Source: Sphingomonas sp. CL5.1
GTDB taxonomy: Bacteria > Pseudomonadota > Alphaproteobacteria > Sphingomonadales > Sphingomonadaceae
Assembly (NCBI RefSeq): GCF_013344685.1
Contig: NZ_CP050137.1
Coordinates: 3,589,001-3,653,000 of the forward strand
Reading direction: 5' to 3'
Length of the DNA: 64,000 bases
Below the pieces are notes generated by a model. The model was not told the origin of the DNA. It worked only from the letters and a program-made list of their open reading frames with translations, and searched no databases. Shown in pieces: positions 24,931 to 33,147 of this stretch (position 1 is the stretch's first letter; each line of letters opens with the position of its first letter). Made by a program: the position numbers and the translations under genes.

Positions 24931-25548
24931 CTACACTCCGTAGCCCGCGCCGCGCGCGGCGATACGCAAATCCTCCCGGAAACGCGCCTCCGCCTCGTCG
25001 CGCCGGTCGTGCAGGCGGAGCAGGTAGCTGGGGTGAATCGTGGCGAGCAGCTTGCGCCCGTTCCACGACAGCAAGGCGCCGCGATCGTTTTTCAGCGAGA
25101 CACCATCGAGCGCGCGCAGCGCCGTGCGGCCCAATGCGACCACGACCCTCGGCTTCACCAGCCGCACCTCCTCCTTCAGCCACCAGCGATAGCGGGCGAT
25201 GTCGCCGGCGTTCGGCGTCTGATGGAGGCGGCGCTTGCCGCGCAGGGTGAACTTGAACCTCTTGACCGCATTGGTCACGAAGGTCGTCATCCGGTCGACG
25301 CCGATCGCGGCGAGATTCTCGTCCAGCAGATGCCCGGCCGGGCCGACGAAAGGATGCCCCGTCAGATCCTCCTGATTGCCGGGCTGCTCGCCGATCAGCA
25401 TCAGCGGCGCACCCACCTCCCCCTCGCCGGGGACGAAAATGTCGCTGAAGCCGGGCGCGCGCAGCGCGTCGTCGGCCGCCTCGCTTCGGTAAAGCTCGGG
25501 CAGCGTAGAGAAAAGCTCGGGCAGCGTAGAGAAATGTCGTTCGGCCAC
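24931..25548 (-). CDS. UdgX-type uracil-DNA glycosylase
   Basis: The 205-residue protein belongs to the uracil-DNA glycosylase superfamily, with GEQPGNQEDLTGHPFVGPAG at 53-72 and the closing TIHPSYLLRL. It also has the loop that marks UdgX, KRRLHQTP: the usual form is KRRIH, and its histidine, here residue 109, is known in mycobacterial UdgX to form a covalent bond with DNA after uracil removal. So it should excise uracil and stay bound to the abasic site. It is four bases from the convergent DUF421 remnant. The N-terminus carries a 7-residue tandem duplication (FSTLPEL twice, residues 6-19). Confidence 0.9.
   Translation of the reverse strand: MAERHFSTLPELFSTLPELYRSEAADDALRAPGFSDIFVPGEGEVGAPLMLIGEQPGNQEDLTGHPFVGPAGHLLDENLAAIGVDRMTTFVTNAVKRFKFTLRGKRRLHQTPNAGDIARYRWWLKEEVRLVKPRVVVALGRTALRALDGVSLKNDRGALLSWNGRKLLATIHPSYLLRLHDRRDEAEARFREDLRIAARGAGYGV
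25491..25532. repeat. Exact 21-bp tandem duplication inside the udgX-like gene
   Basis: The 21-bp unit beginning AAAGCTCGGGCAGCGTAGAG occurs twice in direct succession (25491-25511 and 25512-25532). On the coding strand it adds seven residues (FSTLPEL) in frame near the N-terminus. The perfect identity suggests a recent slippage event. Confidence 0.95.
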
Positions 25549-25614
25549 GCTATCATCCCCGATCGCTGAAACCTCGCCTCGCGGCAGAACGATCAGCGGG
25601 GACGGAAGCTCCCT

Positions 25615-26625
25615 TCAGGCCGCCGTGAGGCGCGGGCCGGCCCTCACGGCCATCAGCCAGCGCACCGCGACGATCGCCACCACCGCCACCACCGCGCCGA
25701 GGATCATGTCGATCAGATAGTGCGTCCCCTCCACCGGCGTCGACAGCAGCATCGCCGCGTTCACCGCGACCAGCGGCGCGCGCAGCTCGCGGTGCGGCCA
25801 GGCGGCGCGGATGTAGAGCACCGCCGCGACCGTGTGGAAGCTCGGCGCGGACACCAGCCCACGAAGCTGCGCGAGATCGACATAATGCACCTGATGCGCG
25901 CGCAGCGCCGGGATCAGCGCCGCCTGCCACTCCTCGCTCTCGGGCAGATATGGCAGCGGACCGCGCCACAGATACGAGAGCGGCCCCACCGCCGTCATCA
26001 GCGGATAGAGCGCCAGCGTCAGCACCGCCGCCAGCCAGAAGGTCATCAGGAAGCGGTGCGCCGCCGCCCTGTCGCCCTTCCAGGCATACCAGCCGAGCAG
26101 GATCGCCGGGCTCAGATAGATGGTGCGATAGGCTGCCAGCCCGAGCCATTGCAGCGCGCGATGATCCGCGACGAGGCGATACCAGGCGAGCCAGTCGAAC
26201 CCCAGCGCCTCGTCGATGCGTTGCAGCGCCGCGTCGTGCATCCCGCCGGTTAGCGCGGCGATCGGATAGCTCGCGGTCGCGCCGAGCAGCGAGACCACCG
26301 TGAACAGCCCGAAGAACTCCGCGCAATCGGCCAGCGCCCGCCCGTGGCGCGGCATCAGGCGCGGCGCCCACCGCCCCAGCGCCAGCACCACCAGCGCCGC
26401 GAGATAATAAGGCGCCGCGCCGCGCGACAGCGGGTCGATGCGCAGCCCCGCCAGGTGCATCAGCACGGAGAGCGTCGCGATACTGGCGAGCAGCCCGGCG
26501 AAGATCGTCCAGCCATAGCCGCGCGACCGCGACGCGGCTGGCGCGCCTCCTTCGGGCTGGACGACGGCGATTGTTGCTGCGGCGGAGCGGGATGACGTCA
26601 AGAGCGCGACCTTCAAAGAGGCCAT
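25615..26625 (-). CDS. PAP2-superfamily integral membrane phosphatase / inositolphosphotransferase-like protein
   Basis: The roughly 336-residue protein has eight or so membrane helices. The PAP2-type active-site pieces are visible near the C-terminus: LVSAPSFHTVAAVLYIRA (SxxSFH, catalytic histidine) and STPVEGTHYLIDMILGAVVA (GTHYxxD). The first phosphatase motif is less clear. Proteins of this layout act on lipid phosphates or transfer phospho-inositol to lipids. I start at ATG 26625 (MASLKVALL); an in-frame ATG at 26691 adds 22 charged residues that look like leader sequence. It lies 66 bp beyond the start of the udgX-like gene and has no clear operon partner. Confidence 0.8.
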   Translation of the reverse strand: MASLKVALLTSSRSAAATIAVVQPEGGAPAASRSRGYGWTIFAGLLASIATLSVLMHLAGLRIDPLSRGAAPYYLAALVVLALGRWAPRLMPRHGRALADCAEFFGLFTVVSLLGATASYPIAALTGGMHDAALQRIDEALGFDWLAWYRLVADHRALQWLGLAAYRTIYLSPAILLGWYAWKGDRAAAHRFLMTFWLAAVLTLALYPLMTAVGPLSYLWRGPLPYLPESEEWQAALIPALRAHQVHYVDLAQLRGLVSAPSFHTVAAVLYIRAAWPHRELRAPLVAVNAAMLLSTPVEGTHYLIDMILGAVVAVVAIVAVRWLMAVRAGPRLTAA

Positions 26626-27029
26626 TCGCCTCGCTTGTTTTTCCTTACGCGCGCCTGACTGACGCGTCGCGCGCGCGTTGTCATCCACCAAAATCGCGAC
26701 GAAACGAAATTGCGCGCGGAGTGTGTGAATCGTGCATTAGCGGGCGATCCCGCGCGGCCGGAGCGATTAGCGCGGCCAACCAGCCACTTACAATAATGTC
26801 CGGCGACGGCATCGCAGGTGGGTGATGCGATCGTCGCGGTTGACTCCGCCGCGCGACCGTCGCAGGGGCGACACCGTTCCGGCGTATCCCCGCCGGGCGA
26901 TCGGGAAACAACAGACGAAATGCCGAGCGACAGTAGTCGATTGAACGCGCCATCGGGGGCGCCCGCCCGGGCCTGATCGCATCAGTCTCGCCCGCGGGTG
27001 CCGCCGGTGGCGCCCGAACGAGGTGAGAC
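26626..27029. other. Gene-free stretch before the ABC transporter operon
   Basis: About 400 bp divide the PAP2-type gene from the divergent ABC permease. The part around 26695-26790 is poorer in GC than its surroundings and could carry promoters in both directions. Several short GC-rich dyads are present between 26800 and 27010, but I could not assemble them into a known riboswitch or terminator. GAGGTGAG at 27020-27027 is a good ribosome site for the permease. Confidence 0.4.
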
Positions 27030-28772
27030 ATGGACTTCGTACCACAGACCACGCGCGGCCTGCTGAGCCTGTCGCGTCAATGGCGCGGCCGCGTCGCGCC
27101 GAGTTGGGCCGACGCGGTGGCCTTCCTGCTGCTGGCCGGCGCCGCCGTGCTGGTGATCCAGGGCGCCGAGGGGATGGCCGCGCCGCTCGCCCGGCTCGAC
27201 ATCGCGCCGGTCACGCTCGATCCGGCCAACCTGCCGGGCTATGCGCTGCGCACCACGCTACGGATGTTCGCCGCGCTGGCGGCGAGCCTCGTCTTCACCT
27301 TCGTCGTCGCGACGCTGGCCGCCAAGAGCCGGCGGGCGGAGATGGTGATCGTCCCCGCGCTCGACATCCTGCAATCGGTGCCGATTCTCGGCTTCCTCAC
27401 CTTCACCGTCACCTTCTTCATGGGGCTGTTCCCGGCGCGGCAGCTCGGCGTGGAGCTGGCGGCGATCTTCGCGATCTTCACCAGCCAGGCGTGGAACATG
27501 GCGTTCAGCTTCTATCAGTCGCTGCGCTCGGTGCCCGGCGACCTAGAGGAGGTGGCACAGGGCTTCGCGCTGTCGCCGTGGCGGCGCTTCATCCGGCTGG
27601 AGCTGCCCTTCGCGACCCCCGCTTTGGTGTGGAACGCGATGATGTCGATGTCCGGCGGCTGGTTCTTCGTCGTCGCGTCGGAGGCGATCAGCGTCGGCAA
27701 TACGCGGATCATGCTGCCGGGGATCGGATCGTATCTCGCGCTCGCGATCGAGCATCAGGATTTCCGCCATGTCGGCTGGGCGGTGGCGGCGATGGCGGTG
27801 GTGATCCTGCTCTACGACCAGCTCGTGTTCCGCCCGGTGGTGGTATGGGCGGACCGCTTCCGCTTCGAGCAGACCGCCAGCGCGCACCGCCCGCGCTCAT
27901 GGGCCTACGACCTGTTCCGCCGCACCCGCCTGCTGCCAGTGATCTTCTCGCCGCTCACCGGCCTCGGCCGCGCGCTGATGGCGCTCGACCGGCGGCCGGC
28001 CCCGCGCCTGCGCAAGTCGCCGCGCGCGGCGGGCGGCGGGTGGCTGTGGACGGCGCTGGTCGCGGCGGCGGTCGGCTGGGCGGTGTGGCTGATCGTCACC
28101 TATGTCTCGCGCCACCTGGCGTTGGGCGACGTGCTGGGCGCCTTCGGCCTCGGCCTCGTCACGATGCTGCGCGTGCTGGTGCTGATCGCGCTCGCCAGCG
28201 TGATCTGGGTGCCGATCGGCGTGTGGATCGGCCTGCGCCCGCGATGGGCGGAGCGGCTCCAGCCGGTCGCGCAATTCCTCGCCGCCTTCCCGGCCAACGT
28301 GCTGTTCCCGTTCGCGGTGATCGCGATCGTCCATTGGCGGCTCAGCCCGGACATCTGGCTGTCGCCGCTGATGGTGCTGGGGACGCAATGGTACATCTTG
28401 TTCAACGTCATCGCGGGCGCGAGCGCGATCCCCAACGACCTGCGCGAGGCTGCGGGCATGTTCGGCGTGAAGGGCTGGCAATGGTGGCGCAGCCTCGCGA
28501 TCCCCGGCATCTTCCCTTATTACGTCACCGGCGCGCTCACCGCCTCGGGCGGGTCGTGGAACGCCAGCATCGTCGCGGAGCTGGTGACATGGGGCGATCG
28601 CAAGCTGGAGGCGACCGGCCTCGGCGCCTATATCGCGCAGGCGACCGCCGACGGCGATTTTCCGCGCGTGACGCTGGGGATCGCGGTGATGTCAATCTTC
28701 GTCATCGGTTTCAACCGGCTGCTGTGGCGGCCGCTCTATGCCTTCGCCGACCGCCGCCTGCGGCTCGGCTGA
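27030..28772 (+). CDS. Fused two-domain ABC transporter permease (NitT/TauT-like)
   Basis: The 580-residue protein contains two consecutive BPD-type permease domains. Each has about six helices and an EAA loop: EVAQGFALSPWRRFIRLELP in the first half and EAAGMFGVKGWQWWRSLAIP in the second. The arrangement equals a TauC/SsuC-type permease duplicated and fused, so a single chain would replace the usual homodimer. The start at ATG 27030 has GAGGTGAG just upstream. The ATPase gene follows after 17 bp. No periplasmic binding protein is encoded nearby, so the direction and substrate of transport are unknown; NitT/TauT relatives import nitrate, sulfonates or similar small anions. Confidence 0.88.
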   Translation: MDFVPQTTRGLLSLSRQWRGRVAPSWADAVAFLLLAGAAVLVIQGAEGMAAPLARLDIAPVTLDPANLPGYALRTTLRMFAALAASLVFTFVVATLAAKSRRAEMVIVPALDILQSVPILGFLTFTVTFFMGLFPARQLGVELAAIFAIFTSQAWNMAFSFYQSLRSVPGDLEEVAQGFALSPWRRFIRLELPFATPALVWNAMMSMSGGWFFVVASEAISVGNTRIMLPGIGSYLALAIEHQDFRHVGWAVAAMAVVILLYDQLVFRPVVVWADRFRFEQTASAHRPRSWAYDLFRRTRLLPVIFSPLTGLGRALMALDRRPAPRLRKSPRAAGGGWLWTALVAAAVGWAVWLIVTYVSRHLALGDVLGAFGLGLVTMLRVLVLIALASVIWVPIGVWIGLRPRWAERLQPVAQFLAAFPANVLFPFAVIAIVHWRLSPDIWLSPLMVLGTQWYILFNVIAGASAIPNDLREAAGMFGVKGWQWWRSLAIPGIFPYYVTGALTASGGSWNASIVAELVTWGDRKLEATGLGAYIAQATADGDFPRVTLGIAVMSIFVIGFNRLLWRPLYAFADRRLRLG

Positions 28773-28789
28773 CCTGAGGAGACGCATCC

Positions 28790-30097
28790 ATGGCCACCCT
28801 CGCCCGCCTTCCCGCCGCCGCCCCGCTCGTCACCGTCGCGGGCGTGCGCCACCATTACGGCAAGGGCGCCGGCGACCTGCTGGTGCTCGACAACGTGGAC
28901 CTCGCGCTCAACGAGGGCGAAGTGGTCGGGCTGCTCGGCCGCTCCGGCTCGGGCAAGTCGACGCTGCTACGCTCGATCGCCGGGCTGATCGCGCCGAGCG
29001 AGGGCGAGATCCGCTTCGAGCCGCAAGTCGACGGCAGCGAGCCGACCGTCAGCATGGTGTTCCAGACCTTCGCGCTGTTCCCGTGGCTCACCGTGCTCCA
29101 GAACGTCGAGCTTGGGCTGGAGGCGCAACGCGTCCCCGCCGAGGAGCGCCGCACCCGCGCGCTGGCGGCGATCGACCTGATCGGCCTCGACGGCTTCGAG
29201 AACGCCTTCCCCAAGGAGCTGTCCGGCGGGATGCGCCAGCGCGTCGGACTCGCCCGCGCGATCGTGGTCAATCCCTCACTGCTGCTGATGGACGAGCCGT
29301 TCTCAGCGCTCGACGTGCTGACGGCGGAGACGCTGCGCACCGACCTGCTCGACCTGTGGTCGGAAGGGCGGATGCCGATCAAGTCGATCCTGATCGTCAC
29401 CCACAATATCGAGGAAGCGGTGCTGATGTGCGACCGCATCCTCGTCTTCGCTTCCAATCCGGGACGCATCGCCGCCGAGATCAGGGTGGACCTGCCGCAG
29501 CCGCGCGACCGGCTCGATCCGGCATTCCGCGCCCTGGTGGAGGACATCTACGCTCGCATGACCGCGCGCCCGGCCCCCGCGCGCGACGGTCATTTCCCCG
29601 GCACGGGCATCTCGATGGCGCTGCCGGTCGTCTCGACCAATGCGCTCGCCGGGCTGATCGAGGAGGTGGACGCCACGCCGTTCGACGGACGCGCGGCGAT
29701 GGCCGATCTCGCCGACCAGCTCCAGCTGGAGATCGACGACCTGTTCCCGATGGCCGAAACGCTGCAACTGATGCGCTTCGCCGACCTTTCCGGCGGCGAC
29801 CTTCTGCTCACGCCGTCCGCACGGCGTTACGCGCAGGCCGATGTCGACGGGCGCAAGGCGATCTTCGCGCAGGCGCTGATCCAGCACGTTCCGCTCGCCC
29901 AGCATATCCGCCGCGTCCTCGACGAACGGCCGAGCCACACCGCCCCCGCGCGCCGTTTCCGCGACGAGCTGGAGGATCATATGTCCCCCGATTATGCCGA
30001 CGAGACGCTGCGTTCGGTGACGCACTGGTGCCGCTATGCCGAGCTGTTCGCCTATGACGAGGATGCCGACGAGTTCAGCCTCGACAATCCGATCTGA
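28790..30097 (+). CDS. ABC transporter ATPase with C-terminal AAA-associated domain
   Basis: The 435-residue protein has a NitT/TauT-type ATPase domain in residues 1-260: Walker A GRSGSGKST, Q-loop MVFQTFALFPWLTV, signature LSGGMRQRVGLARA, Walker B LLLMDEPFSALD and the switch histidine VTHNIEEAV. It is followed by about 160 residues (FDGRAAMADLADQLQLEIDD, then FADLSGGDLLLTPSARRYAQ and HWCRYAELFAYDEDADEFSL) that match the AAA-associated C-terminal domain seen in some 'nitrate' ABC ATPases, probably a regulatory part. It pairs with the fused permease directly upstream. Confidence 0.9.
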   Translation: MATLARLPAAAPLVTVAGVRHHYGKGAGDLLVLDNVDLALNEGEVVGLLGRSGSGKSTLLRSIAGLIAPSEGEIRFEPQVDGSEPTVSMVFQTFALFPWLTVLQNVELGLEAQRVPAEERRTRALAAIDLIGLDGFENAFPKELSGGMRQRVGLARAIVVNPSLLLMDEPFSALDVLTAETLRTDLLDLWSEGRMPIKSILIVTHNIEEAVLMCDRILVFASNPGRIAAEIRVDLPQPRDRLDPAFRALVEDIYARMTARPAPARDGHFPGTGISMALPVVSTNALAGLIEEVDATPFDGRAAMADLADQLQLEIDDLFPMAETLQLMRFADLSGGDLLLTPSARRYAQADVDGRKAIFAQALIQHVPLAQHIRRVLDERPSHTAPARRFRDELEDHMSPDYADETLRSVTHWCRYAELFAYDEDADEFSLDNPI

Positions 30098-30311
30098 CGC
30101 CGCGCGCGATTGGCACCGAATCGGCTATATCGTGTCGTATTCGGGCCGGCGACCACCAGTTATGGTGTTCCCTCTGGAAAAATACGGCGAGCCGAACCAT
30201 TTTCCGATTGGACGCGGACGCCGCCCGCGTTAAGCTCCATCCGGCCGGCGGAGTCAGGGGAACAGCCTCTGCCGGATCGGGGGACAGGTCATTGGCGAGA
30301 CGATACAACCG

Positions 30312-30509
30312 ATGACATGGCATGTCGCCATCATGTACGTGGTAGCAACGGTGTTCGCGCTGATCGGCGCGGGCCTGCTGCTCGCGCTGACGCGGCCGAG
30401 CGGACCGGCGAAGGTCTATGTCTTTCGCATGGCCGGCATCATGGCGCTCGCGGCGGGCGCGGTGCTGGCGATGAGCGCGACCGCGATATGGCGCGGGGGG
30501 CTGGAATGA
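30312..30509 (+). CDS. Small two-helix membrane protein
   Basis: The 65-residue protein is mostly two membrane helices (AIMYVVATVFALIGAGLLLAL and RMAGIMALAAGAVLAMSATA) with a short linker TRPSGPAKVYVF. I recognise no family. Its stop overlaps the start of the next small gene as ATGA, which supports both as real genes and as translationally coupled. The pair lies directly before nrdB on the same strand, though a functional link is not evident. Confidence 0.6.
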   Translation: MTWHVAIMYVVATVFALIGAGLLLALTRPSGPAKVYVFRMAGIMALAAGAVLAMSATAIWRGGLE

Positions 30510-30706
30510 TGGAAGGTTTCATTCTTGGCGCTACGACAGTCATCGCTTGTGCAGGCTCCGGTCTCATCTTCGCACCGGCGCGGGTTTTCCAAAGTATCGG
30601 ATTGCAGGCTCCAAATAGCCCGCAAGATCGACTCATCTATCGTATCGGCGGCTCCGTCTTACTCGGGCTTGCCGGCATCCTCTTGATTCAGCTTCTCCGG
30701 GAGTAA
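30506..30706 (+). CDS. Small two-helix membrane protein, coupled to the one upstream
   Basis: The 66-residue protein has two hydrophobic stretches (FILGATTVIACAGSGLIF and IGGSVLLGLAGILLIQLL) around a polar loop with SPQDRLIYRIGG. The ATG at 30506 overlaps the previous stop; ATG 30509 is equally possible. Base composition is lower in GC than the neighbours (TCATTCTTGGCGCTACGACAG), which may point to a different origin. Five bases separate its stop from the nrdB start, so it is probably cotranscribed with nrdB. The function is unknown. Confidence 0.55.
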   Translation: MMEGFILGATTVIACAGSGLIFAPARVFQSIGLQAPNSPQDRLIYRIGGSVLLGLAGILLIQLLRE

Positions 30707-30711
30707 ATTCG

Positions 30712-31770
30712 ATGCCCCTTCTCCAGGCCTCCAAGCAATACAAGCCGTTCGAATACCCATGGGCGTTCGAATATTGGAAGCGCCAGCAGCAGCTCCACTG
30801 GTTGCCGGAGGAAGTGCCGCTGGGCGAGGATTGCCGTGACTGGGCGCAGAAGCTCACCGATCACGAGCGCAACCTGCTGACGCAGATCTTCCGCTTTTTC
30901 ACGCAGGCCGATGTCGAGGTGCAGGATTGCTACCACGAGAAATACGGCCGCGTGTTCAAGCCGACCGAGATCAAGATGATGCTGACCGCGTTCAGCAACA
31001 TGGAGACGGTGCATATCGCCGCCTACAGCCATCTGCTCGACACGATCGGCATGCCGGAAAGCGAATATGGCGCCTTCCTCCAATATGCGGAGATGAAGGA
31101 CAAGCACGACTATCTCCAGCGGTTCGGCGTCGATAACGACGAGGATATCGCCCGGACGCTGGCGATGTTCGGCGGCTTCACCGAGGGCGTGCAGCTTTTC
31201 GCCAGCTTCGCGATGCTGATGAACTTCCCGCGCTTCAACAAGATGAAGGGCATGGGGCAGATCATCACCTGGTCGATCCGTGACGAGAGCCTGCATTGCG
31301 AGGGGATCATCAAGCTGTTCCACACCTTCGTGAAGGAGCGCGGCTGCCTCACCAAGGCGGTGAAGGACGATATCGCCGACCAGTGCCAGACGACGATCAG
31401 GCTGGAGGACAATTTCATCGACCTCGCGTTCGAGATGGGGCCGGTCAACGGGATGACTGCGAAGGAGATCAAGAAGTATATCCGCTACATCGCCGACTGG
31501 CGGCTGGGCCAGTTGGGGATGAAGCCGATCTACATGATCGACGAGCATCCGCTACCGTGGCTCACCCCGCTGCTGAACGGCGTCGAGCACGCCAATTTCT
31601 TCGAGACGCGCGCGACGGAATATTCGAAGGCGGCCACGCGCGGCCAATGGTCCGACGTGTGGGATTCGTTCGACAAGCGCCAGAAGGCGCGGGCGGGCAC
31701 CGCAGCGAACGAGGATGCCGGCGAGAGCGAGCGCGACATGTTCTCGGCCGCCGGCGTCGCGGCGGAATAA
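30712..31770 (+). CDS. nrdB: Ribonucleoside-diphosphate reductase, beta (radical) subunit
   Basis: The 352-residue protein is the R2 subunit of class I ribonucleotide reductase. Metal-ligand helices are visible: FFTQADVEVQDCYHEKYG, NMETVHIAAYSHLLD and DESLHCEGIIKLFHTF. The tyrosine at residue 105, four residues after the ETVH ligand segment (H101), stands where the stable tyrosyl radical is normally placed, so this is not a phenylalanine-bearing class Ic form. It makes deoxynucleotides together with NrdA, which is not in the window: two tiny membrane-protein genes precede it and a terminator hairpin follows. The ribosome site is CTCCGGGAG upstream of ATG 30712. Confidence 0.95.
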   Translation: MPLLQASKQYKPFEYPWAFEYWKRQQQLHWLPEEVPLGEDCRDWAQKLTDHERNLLTQIFRFFTQADVEVQDCYHEKYGRVFKPTEIKMMLTAFSNMETVHIAAYSHLLDTIGMPESEYGAFLQYAEMKDKHDYLQRFGVDNDEDIARTLAMFGGFTEGVQLFASFAMLMNFPRFNKMKGMGQIITWSIRDESLHCEGIIKLFHTFVKERGCLTKAVKDDIADQCQTTIRLEDNFIDLAFEMGPVNGMTAKEIKKYIRYIADWRLGQLGMKPIYMIDEHPLPWLTPLLNGVEHANFFETRATEYSKAATRGQWSDVWDSFDKRQKARAGTAANEDAGESERDMFSAAGVAAE

Positions 31771-31777
31771 ACCCGCG

Positions 31778-31809
31778 CCGATGCGGCCGGTCTTGCCCGG
31801 CCGCATCGG
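31778..31809. terminator. Hairpin between convergent nrdB and exbD-like genes
   Basis: A perfect 13-bp stem (CCGATGCGGCCGG, loop TCTTGC, CCGGCCGCATCGG) lies just after the nrdB stop and before the stop of the convergent ExbD-like gene. It has no long T-tract on either side, so it may act as a bidirectional, strong-stem terminator. Confidence 0.7.
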
Positions 31810-31818
31810 TGCCCGCCC

Positions 31819-32244
31819 TTACAATTCCTTGAACGCAGCATTCCCCTCGAACCCCAGCCGCGTGATCCCGGCGCGTTTCACCACCGCCAGCACCTCTACG
31901 AACGGACCGTATCGGGAGTCCGCGTCGCTACGGATCACGAGCGAGGCTTGCGGATCGGCGCGCACCGCCGTCAACCGCGCCGCCAGCGTCTTCGCGTCAA
32001 CCGCCACCCCATCGAGCAGCGTCGCTCCGTCGCGCAGCAATTCGAGGCGGTGAACCGTCACCGGCCGGCCGCGATCCGGCGCGGGCTGCGGCATTTCCAT
32101 CGGCACCTGGTTCATCATCGGCGGGATGGTGATGACGAACATAATCAGCAGCACCAGCATCACATCGATCAGCGGGGTCGTGTTGATGCCGCTGATCGGC
32201 GCGTCATCGGCAAAGGCGGAGGCGGCAGGACGAAACCGGCGCAC
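31819..32244 (-). CDS. ExbD/TolR-family biopolymer transport protein
   Basis: The 141-residue protein has the ExbD pattern: a short cytoplasmic start, one helix with the essential aspartate (INTTPLIDVMLVLLIMFVIT), then a periplasmic domain (VTVHRLELLRDGATLLDG ... ASLVIRSDADSRYGPFVEVL). It works with an ExbB-type channel to energise TonB or a related system. No ExbB or TonB gene is adjacent, so it is a solitary copy. It converges on nrdB across a hairpin. The start ATG at 32244 gives a standard ExbD N-terminus. Confidence 0.9.
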   Translation of the reverse strand: MRRFRPAASAFADDAPISGINTTPLIDVMLVLLIMFVITIPPMMNQVPMEMPQPAPDRGRPVTVHRLELLRDGATLLDGVAVDAKTLAARLTAVRADPQASLVIRSDADSRYGPFVEVLAVVKRAGITRLGFEGNAAFKEL

Positions 32245-32372
32245 GACTCACTCTCCCGTTATGTGATGTAATACCATCACGCATTGAGCATCGCGTCAAG
32301 CCGCCTGTCGAAACCGCCCGGTAACCGATATTCTCCACGCACCCTTAACCATGCCGCGCCTATGATGCCGCC

Positions 32373-32582
32373 ATGCTCCCCTCCCCGCGCCTCTTTCGCA
32401 GCCGGTGGTTCGCGCTCCTCTGGGCGGGCGGGATCATCTGGTTCGCGATCGATGTCGCCAGTTCGGCGCCGAGCGATACGCCCGCGAACAATACGGCCGC
32501 GTCGGCGAACCTGACCGACGCGACCGGCGCTCCGGTCGATCAGCACGATTTGACCTTGCTGGCGAACGTGCTCAGGAACTGA
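32373..32582 (+). CDS. Small hypothetical protein with one membrane helix or signal
   Basis: The 69-residue protein has a hydrophobic segment (residues about 12-29, FALLWAGGIIWFAIDVASSA) after a basic start, then a polar, Asn/Thr/Ala-rich tail (PANNTAASANLTDATGAPVD). It resembles small conserved proteins seen in sphingomonads, but I cannot name a family. A GGGAGGAGC hairpin follows the stop by a few bases, which supports it as a separate transcription unit. Confidence 0.5.
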   Translation: MLPSPRLFRSRWFALLWAGGIIWFAIDVASSAPSDTPANNTAASANLTDATGAPVDQHDLTLLANVLRN

Positions 32583-32588
32583 CGGAAA

Positions 32589-32623
32589 GGGAGGAGCGAA
32601 ACCGTCGCGGCCCCGCTCCTCCC
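32589..32623 (+). terminator. GC-rich hairpin after the small gene at 32373-32582
   Basis: GGGAGGAGCG at 32589-32598 pairs with CGCTCCTCCC at 32614-32623 over a 15-base loop. No T-tract follows, so termination strength is uncertain. Confidence 0.5.
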
Positions 32624-32754
32624 ACCATGCCCGCGCGTTACGCTACGTGCGCGGAAACCTGCATGACCTTACAAGCCTCCCCGAACGCGCGCGAGCAGTT
32701 TTTGTTGCATCGCAAAATAACATATCGGGCGATTTTCCCGCCGTCCGATTCGGC

Positions 32755-33081
32755 CTAGCCGCGCGTGCGGGTCGGCGCGTGGAAATCGGGCGGGCGCGAT
32801 GCGATCCAGCGGAGGAAAGCGGCAAGTTCCGGCGCCTCGCGCAGCGCCGCCATCCCCTCGAACCGGGCCAGATCGGCATTGCTCCAGCGCGCGCGGATCG
32901 CGCGGTGGCAGATAGGGTGGAGCGCGGTGACTTCGCGGCCGCCCTCGCTGCGCGGCACAATATGATGCCACTCGACACGGGCGCCGAGCCGACGCCCGCA
33001 TAACAGGCAGATCGCCGGCGCCACAGGCGTCGATGCGATCGCCACGGCAAGCATCGCCTTGCGCTTCACCCGTCCGGTCAT
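32755..33081 (-). CDS. HNH endonuclease-like protein
   Basis: The 108-residue protein contains a compact HNH motif: a CLLCGR zinc pair, EWHHIVPRSEGG with the catalytic histidines, and LHPICHRAIRARW with the second cysteine/histidine part. This is the pattern of small HNH nucleases, but the second zinc cysteine pair is reduced (only PICH). The C-terminal 35 residues (EAPELAAFLRWIASRPPDFHAP) are common in small proteobacterial HNH proteins. No phage or restriction genes are adjacent, so the biological role is open. Confidence 0.82.
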   Translation of the reverse strand: MTGRVKRKAMLAVAIASTPVAPAICLLCGRRLGARVEWHHIVPRSEGGREVTALHPICHRAIRARWSNADLARFEGMAALREAPELAAFLRWIASRPPDFHAPTRTRG

Positions 33082-33147
33082 GACCGCGGGCTAGCCCGGC
33101 CCGCTCCGGCCTGCACCCGTGAACCGCGACGCCGGGCGGGCGGCACC

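Noticed and set aside
26800..27029. Possible structured leader before the ABC permease
   Set aside because: Several GC dyads occur, but they do not fit the guanidine, manganese or other riboswitch patterns I know.
32755..33081. HNH protein as part of a mobile element or defence system
   Set aside because: No integrase, phage, restriction or toxin gene is adjacent, and base composition matches the flanks.
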